Shown here one piece after another: positions 60,023 to 64,000 of a stretch of 64,000 nt of DNA. The DNA is from Clostridiales bacterium DTU089 (lineage in GTDB: Bacteria > Bacillota > Clostridia > Oscillospirales > Acutalibacteraceae). Position 1 is the first letter of the stretch, and each line of letters opens with the position of its first letter. The DNA lies in contig LFSB01000012.1 of NCBI GenBank assembly GCA_001513045.1, positions 1-64,000 of the forward strand, read 5' to 3'. The translations under genes and the position numbers were made by a program. The notes below the pieces were generated by a model that ran no database searches, was not told the DNA's origin, and was given only the letters and a program-made list of their open reading frames with translations.

Positions 60023-62690
60023 ACGCTCGGGCGTGCTTAAATTTACGGCTTTTGCGCTCGCCCTTGCGGCAATATTTGCAAGCGCGCTCAATTTTACTCA
60101 TTGGGCACTGAGAACCCATTGGTACAGCGTCGATGAGTCTAAATCCTACACGGAAACTCCTCCGTTTTACAATGCCTTGCTCAACGACCAGAATGTGCTG
60201 ACCTATTACGGAAACTATTATGACAACTTTTCACTTGATGATGTGGAATATGCCAAGGAGAATTACGGTGCGCTGAAATCCTACCTTATCTCCCTGGAAG
60301 CCTCCCGCACACAGGCACTCGAAATATGCAGTCAGCTTGCGGTGTTTTATGCATCGGAGCCTCCGATTGATGAGGAATACTCAGGCTCGGTCATAGTCAC
60401 AACAAGCCCTTATCAGAACGCGACCTCCGAAAGCGCATCGCAGACGCCCTCATCCTCGGAGAATAATACCTCCGTAGCAGGAGAAACCTCAGTCACGGAG
60501 CCTGCCTCAACAAGTGCTCAGGAAACCACCGTGCCCGCCTTCTCCTCTCATGACAGCTGGTCTCGTGTTGTGCAGGAGCTTGAAGACAAGCTCGAAAACA
60601 TGTGCGGCGCGGAAAAGAACTTCAATGCAGAAAACATTAACCGTATATATGATTCACTTGTTGAATCCGAAACCGCAAGGTATATAAACAACTACAACTC
60701 GGCAAAGAACGCAGCCAAGGACAGAGCCATTGATGCCGGAGTAAGCTTTGCGATTGTGGATTTAAAAACCGGAAAAATTTTCAGCAACTGCGGTCTGGAT
60801 GACTGCACCGAGCAGCAGGCGCGAGACATCCTCGGCTCCGGAGACTGGTCGCTTGCCTATTCCTCCGAAAAGGGTCTGGAACACGGCTCATTCCCTCATG
60901 AAACTTCAAAAATATTTGAAATGTTCTGGACCGACAACAATGCCAACACCCTTGAGCTGAACATCAAAAACTCCTTTAAGCAGGGCGACAACACGTTGCT
61001 CCTGATGTGTGTTAATCCAACAGGAATCACAAAAGAAACCGGATTTACAGGAACATCAAAATACACTCTCATAAAGGAAAATTTTGAAAACTATAAATCG
61101 GACAACAGCAATTACGCCGCCTCGGCAATCGTCTTCCTTGGTGTCGCGATACTTATGGCAATTTATCTGATTTTTGTTACCGGCAAAAGGCCGGACGGCA
61201 CCTTCAAGCTCGGCGAGGTTGACAAAATTCCGGTTGACCTTCATTTCATTTTCTCGGCTGTGGCAATGTTCGGCGCAGGCATGCTGATTGTATATCTTAT
61301 GGCGGAAACCTATGCGACAAACGATTTTGCAACACGTCACATGATGAAATATGCTCCGGTGTACGTTTCGGGTGTTTTCACCGTAATCGGTGCACTGTTT
61401 GCCGAATGGATTCTCTCTTTCACCCGTTCCGTCAGAGCAGGAGACGGCTATATATACAAAAATACGCTGTATTTCAGACTGATAAAATTCATATGGCGTA
61501 TCTGCAAATGGTTTGCAAGGGGCGTGCTTCGCCTTCACAGACGCAATAAAAGATTCATCAAGCGCTCCGTCCGCACAATAGCGTTTTCGGATTATAAAAG
61601 CATAAAGCGTGTGGCGCTGCTTTATGCAATCGCCTATGTCGCAATAAACTTTGCCCTTTTCGGATTCCTGGCACTTGTCATAGTACTCCGCTCCGCTTTT
61701 TCGACCTTCATATTCTTCGTGATTATCTGTGCGTTTAACGTTTTAGCGCTGATTTATTTGATGAACTTCCTCAAGTGCCTCGATGAAATCATGAACACCG
61801 CAGCGTCAATGCGCAACGGAGATTTTACGGTGGAGCCGGATATAGCAAGCGCCCCGCTCGCACTCAAAAAATTCGCTTCCGACGTGGTATCAGGGCGCGA
61901 AAGTATCAAAAACGCCGTAGATGAAGCTCTCAAGGGAGAGCGCATGAAGGCGGAGCTGATAACCAATGTCTCGCATGACCTTAAAACGCCGCTGACCTCA
62001 ATAATCACATATATGGATTTGCTCAAGAAATGTGATATAACAGACGAGGACGCGCTGAAGTACATCGGGGTGCTCGATGACAAATCAAAACGTCTGAAGC
62101 GTCTGATTGAGGACCTTACCGAGGCCTCAAAGGCATCAACCGGAAACATAAAGCTCAACAAGATGTCCGTTGACCTTTATGAGCTTGCCATACAGGCAGT
62201 GGGTGAGCACAGTGACGCGCTTGAGGCGATGGGGCTTGAGGCAATCATTGATGAAAACGCCTCTCAGCGTCCCGTAATATATGCGGACAGTCAGCGCACA
62301 TGGAGAATAATCGACAATCTGTTTTCAAACGCAAAGAAATACGCAATGCCCAATACCCGTGTTTATGTGAATGTTACACAGGAGGACGGCTTCGGAATAT
62401 TCACCATAAAAAATATCTCACGCGACCCGCTCAATATACCGCCTGAGGAGCTGACACAGCGCTTTGTGCGCGGTGACGAATCCCGCGGAAGCGAGGGCAG
62501 CGGTCTCGGTCTGTCAATAGCCACCAGCTTGTGTGAGCTTCAGGGAGGCTCCTTCAAAATAGATATCGACGGCGACCTGTTCAAGGCAACTGTCAAGCTG
62601 CCGCTGTATACGGGTCAGGCGTATAACCCCAACCCCGGCGAGAACCCGGACCCGGCACCGCTTCAGAGCGAACCTGAAAAAGCCCTTTAA
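59997..62690 (+). CDS. large multi-pass sensor histidine kinase
   Basis: An 897-residue kinase. One membrane helix (about 15-35) precedes an extracytoplasmic region of about 340 residues with a Ser/Thr/Glu-rich stretch (about 135-180). Then come about five helices (about 378-595), a short HAMP-like linker (MRNGDFTVEPD), a HisKA domain with NVSHDLKTPLTSI (His about 660), and the HATPase with DNLFSNAKKYAM and GSGLGLSIA. The C-terminus is a Pro/Asn/Glu-rich tail. The TTG start at 59997 sits inside the regulator gene with GGTGGTG upstream. The stimulus is unknown. Confidence 0.93.
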   Translation: MATKSKKYERSGVLKFTAFALALAAIFASALNFTHWALRTHWYSVDESKSYTETPPFYNALLNDQNVLTYYGNYYDNFSLDDVEYAKENYGALKSYLISLEASRTQALEICSQLAVFYASEPPIDEEYSGSVIVTTSPYQNATSESASQTPSSSENNTSVAGETSVTEPASTSAQETTVPAFSSHDSWSRVVQELEDKLENMCGAEKNFNAENINRIYDSLVESETARYINNYNSAKNAAKDRAIDAGVSFAIVDLKTGKIFSNCGLDDCTEQQARDILGSGDWSLAYSSEKGLEHGSFPHETSKIFEMFWTDNNANTLELNIKNSFKQGDNTLLLMCVNPTGITKETGFTGTSKYTLIKENFENYKSDNSNYAASAIVFLGVAILMAIYLIFVTGKRPDGTFKLGEVDKIPVDLHFIFSAVAMFGAGMLIVYLMAETYATNDFATRHMMKYAPVYVSGVFTVIGALFAEWILSFTRSVRAGDGYIYKNTLYFRLIKFIWRICKWFARGVLRLHRRNKRFIKRSVRTIAFSDYKSIKRVALLYAIAYVAINFALFGFLALVIVLRSAFSTFIFFVIICAFNVLALIYLMNFLKCLDEIMNTAASMRNGDFTVEPDIASAPLALKKFASDVVSGRESIKNAVDEALKGERMKAELITNVSHDLKTPLTSIITYMDLLKKCDITDEDALKYIGVLDDKSKRLKRLIEDLTEASKASTGNIKLNKMSVDLYELAIQAVGEHSDALEAMGLEAIIDENASQRPVIYADSQRTWRIIDNLFSNAKKYAMPNTRVYVNVTQEDGFGIFTIKNISRDPLNIPPEELTQRFVRGDESRGSEGSGLGLSIATSLCELQGGSFKIDIDGDLFKATVKLPLYTGQAYNPNPGENPDPAPLQSEPEKAL

Positions 62691-62698
62691 AATCAACA

Positions 62699-62736
62699 CG
62701 CCGGACTGTCGCAAACGGCAGTCCGGCGCTTTTTTA
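62699..62736 (+). terminator. intrinsic terminator of the two-component operon
   Basis: CGCCGGACTG and CAGTCCGGCG pair, with an inner CG/CG stem around CAAA, and are followed by CTTTTTTA. The convergent manganese catalase gene ends 10 bases further on. Confidence 0.88.
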
Positions 62737-62745
62737 TTTGATGGA

Positions 62746-63411
62746 TTATTTGAATGACGGAGGATTTACGGGCTTGTCCTTGAAATCCGACTCCGGCGAA
62801 GGATTCGACATGCTGAAATACATTCTTGCCGCCTTGGTCGTTCCGAAATCCTTGTTTGAGCCTGTATCCTGAACCTTGTTGAACGCCTCGCGGAACATCG
62901 CGTTGTGCGCCTCCTCGCGGTTAAGCAGGAAATCTATTGTTTCACGGACTTTTTTATCCTCTATCTGGCGGTAAAGATATTCGTAAACCACCTTTGCGCG
63001 CTGCTCCGAGGCGATGTTTGAAAGCAAATCGGCGCACAAATCGCCCGTTACGGTAACATAATCGCCGGTCCACGAGTAGCCGGAGGAATTTATGAGTCCG
63101 GGATTGAGTCCGAGTATGACATGAGTCTGTATTTCGCCCGCATTTACGGCGTTGGCATCCACATCGTGTCCGTTAAGAAGGTTTATGGTTTGAGACACCA
63201 TCTCCAGATGTCCGAGCTCTTCTGCGGCGATGTCGAGAAATAAATCCTTGATTTCGGGGTCTTTGATGCGGAAGCTCTGCGACATGTATTGCAAAGCTGC
63301 CTTGAGTTCGCCGTTACCGCCTCCGAGCTGCTCCTGAAGCAATACGGCGTATTGCGGATTGGGTTTATCAATTTCCACAGGGTGAAACAGTTGCTTTTCG
63401 TGTTTAAACAT
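62746..63411 (-). CDS. manganese catalase family protein, CotJC-like
   Basis: A 221-residue ferritin-like protein of the manganese catalase family, close in length and order to the spore coat protein CotJC. The metal ligands lie in ELKAALQYMSQSF (about 34-46), AAEELGHLEMVS (about 65-76), the central EQRAKVVYEYL and NREEAHNAMFREA (about 171-183). It may break down hydrogen peroxide on the spore surface or in the cell. AAGGAGG precedes the ATG. The upstream region (63412-63671) shows no gene and no sigma-A consensus; a sporulation sigma factor is possible. Confidence 0.9.
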   Translation of the reverse strand: MFKHEKQLFHPVEIDKPNPQYAVLLQEQLGGGNGELKAALQYMSQSFRIKDPEIKDLFLDIAAEELGHLEMVSQTINLLNGHDVDANAVNAGEIQTHVILGLNPGLINSSGYSWTGDYVTVTGDLCADLLSNIASEQRAKVVYEYLYRQIEDKKVRETIDFLLNREEAHNAMFREAFNKVQDTGSNKDFGTTKAARMYFSMSNPSPESDFKDKPVNPPSFK

Positions 63412-63671
63412 AAAAATAGCCTCCTTGTTTTTTTGTAGTTTTTCACAGAAGGCGGAAATTATTCAAAATCGCAGAAATTCGGTTAAAGCTCCGATTACTC
63501 CAATAATTGATGACGCTCGGAAGTACAACACATGCGCATTGATTCAAAAAATTTAATTCCGCACAAAATTAGGTCTTGATTTTCCGAATAATATAGTTTA
63601 GAATAAGAAAGCATTAAATCGGCGATATGTACAGCTTCGGGTTTTCGTCCCCTCGCCTTTTACGGTAATTT
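63412..63671. other. intergenic region upstream of the manganese catalase
   Basis: An AT-rich stretch with no credible open frame or ribosome site in either direction except the catalase RBS. A degenerate left extension of the 107-base repeat is visible from about 63645. Confidence 0.5.
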
Positions 63672-63778
63672 CAATACAATTTCATATCGCGTTAATCTCC
63701 CTGACCGGGAGTTAACATATTACGGACAGGTATCGAAGTGGGGACGGTTGCGAGCGCCGCCGGTGGCGGATGAAGCGA
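63672..63778. repeat. 107-base direct repeat, copy 1, tRNA-Ser-like core
   Basis: This copy matches 63893-64000 at nearly every position. It contains a small hairpin CTCCC/GGGAG (63697-63711), GGACAGGTATCGAAGTGG (63723-63740, which resembles the acceptor 5' strand and D-arm start of a bacterial tRNA-Ser) and a GC-rich end CGCCGCCGGTGGCG. No anticodon stem or acceptor 3' strand follows, so it is not an intact tRNA gene. Confidence 0.8.
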
Positions 63779-63892
63779 GCAACAAGGAGTGGCGCAATAG
63801 GGAGAATTGCGAAGCGGCAGCGAGCAAGGCGACCATATTGCAACAGGACATAACGGCCCTCATAACGAATCCCCCGATTTTAACGACAATTC

Positions 63893-64000
63893 TAATACAA
63901 TTTTATATCGCGTTAATCTCCCTGACCGGGAGTTAACATATATACGGACAGGTATCGAAGTGGGGACGGTTGCGAGCGCCGCCGGTGGCGGATGAAGCGA
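63893..64000. repeat. 107-base direct repeat, copy 2, cut by window end
   Basis: This is the second copy, 221-222 bases after the first. Between the copies lies ACATAACGGCCCTCATAACGAA (split here as ACATAACGGC and CCTCATAACGAA); CATAACGG is the sequence that normally follows AAGTGG in tRNA-Ser. A further copy may lie outside the window. The short reading frames across this region have repetitive composition and no ribosome site, so I call no gene. Confidence 0.75.

Noticed and set aside
63723..63870. A functional tRNA-Ser gene
   Set aside because: Only the 5' acceptor and D-arm-like part is present; no anticodon arm, variable arm or 3' acceptor strand follows.
63748..63995. Two 62-codon open frames across the right-edge repeat
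   Set aside because: They have no ribosome site, overlap each other, and consist of repeat sequence.

Overview
The window looks like a chromosome segment of a spore-forming gut Clostridium relative (Firmicutes, Oscillospiraceae/Ruminococcaceae-like). The evidence is a full-length spoIIE, a CotJC-like manganese catalase, Gram-positive style GGAGG ribosome sites with many TTG starts, consensus sigma-A promoters (TTGACA, 17 bp, TATAAT), a rimP-nusA-rnpM-ylxQ-infB-rbfA-nrnA-truB-ribF operon in Firmicutes order, a PadR/HAAS pair and a Bce-type two-component/ABC module. Base composition is roughly balanced, except for an AT-rich nuclease-like gene near 12.4-13.3 kb and AT-rich spacers. I see no rRNA, intact tRNA, insertion sequence, prophage or CRISPR array.

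Layout. 0-5 kb: a cluster of small hairpins at the left edge, a TetR regulator coupled to a tRNA-type N6-adenine methyltransferase, a GH20 hexosaminidase divergent from a secreted LysM-CAP protein, a pair of direct repeats, and plsC. 5-16 kb: a GPH/MFS symporter with a long cytoplasmic tail, a type-4 uracil-DNA glycosylase, an ABC exporter pair, an AraC regulator divergent from a small orphan protein, an AT-rich DUF4268-type gene, rlmD and a membrane-anchored metallo-hydrolase. 16-26 kb: a SulP-like transporter without a STAS domain, a methylthioadenosine salvage cluster (phosphatase-mtaD-mtnA) whose first gene lacks a normal start codon, an MFS transporter, ppdK and a repeat-bearing lipoprotein. 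26-33 kb: uxuA, a DUF421 protein, a QueT-like transporter, a Gfo/Idh/MocA dehydrogenase and a strange Rnf-like operon.

33-42 kb is the housekeeping transcription/translation operon, read leftward from one strong promoter at 41.86 kb and ending in ribF and rpe. 42-52 kb is accessory: a serine hydrolase, an orphan protein, the PadR-HAAS operon, a ceramidase-like hydrolase, a cation/proton antiporter, two methyltransferases (one fused to a TetR repressor and driven by a promoter with two identical operator half-palindromes) and a GNAT enzyme with a membrane tail. 52-57 kb is a BceRSAB-like peptide sensing/export module. 57-64 kb holds spoIIE, a divergent second two-component system with a large multi-pass kinase, the manganese catalase, and a 107-bp direct repeat with a tRNA-Ser-like core at the right edge.

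The most unusual item is the rnfD-rnfE-rnfA-like operon (30.0-32.6 kb). The fold and gene order of the Rnf membrane core are kept, but all four cysteines expected to bind the membrane iron-sulfur cluster and the RnfD flavinylation threonine motif are replaced. RnfB, RnfC and RnfG are absent and a small single-pass membrane protein is appended. This suggests a membrane complex that has lost its redox job. The self-regulated methyltransferase-TetR fusion is the second candidate.
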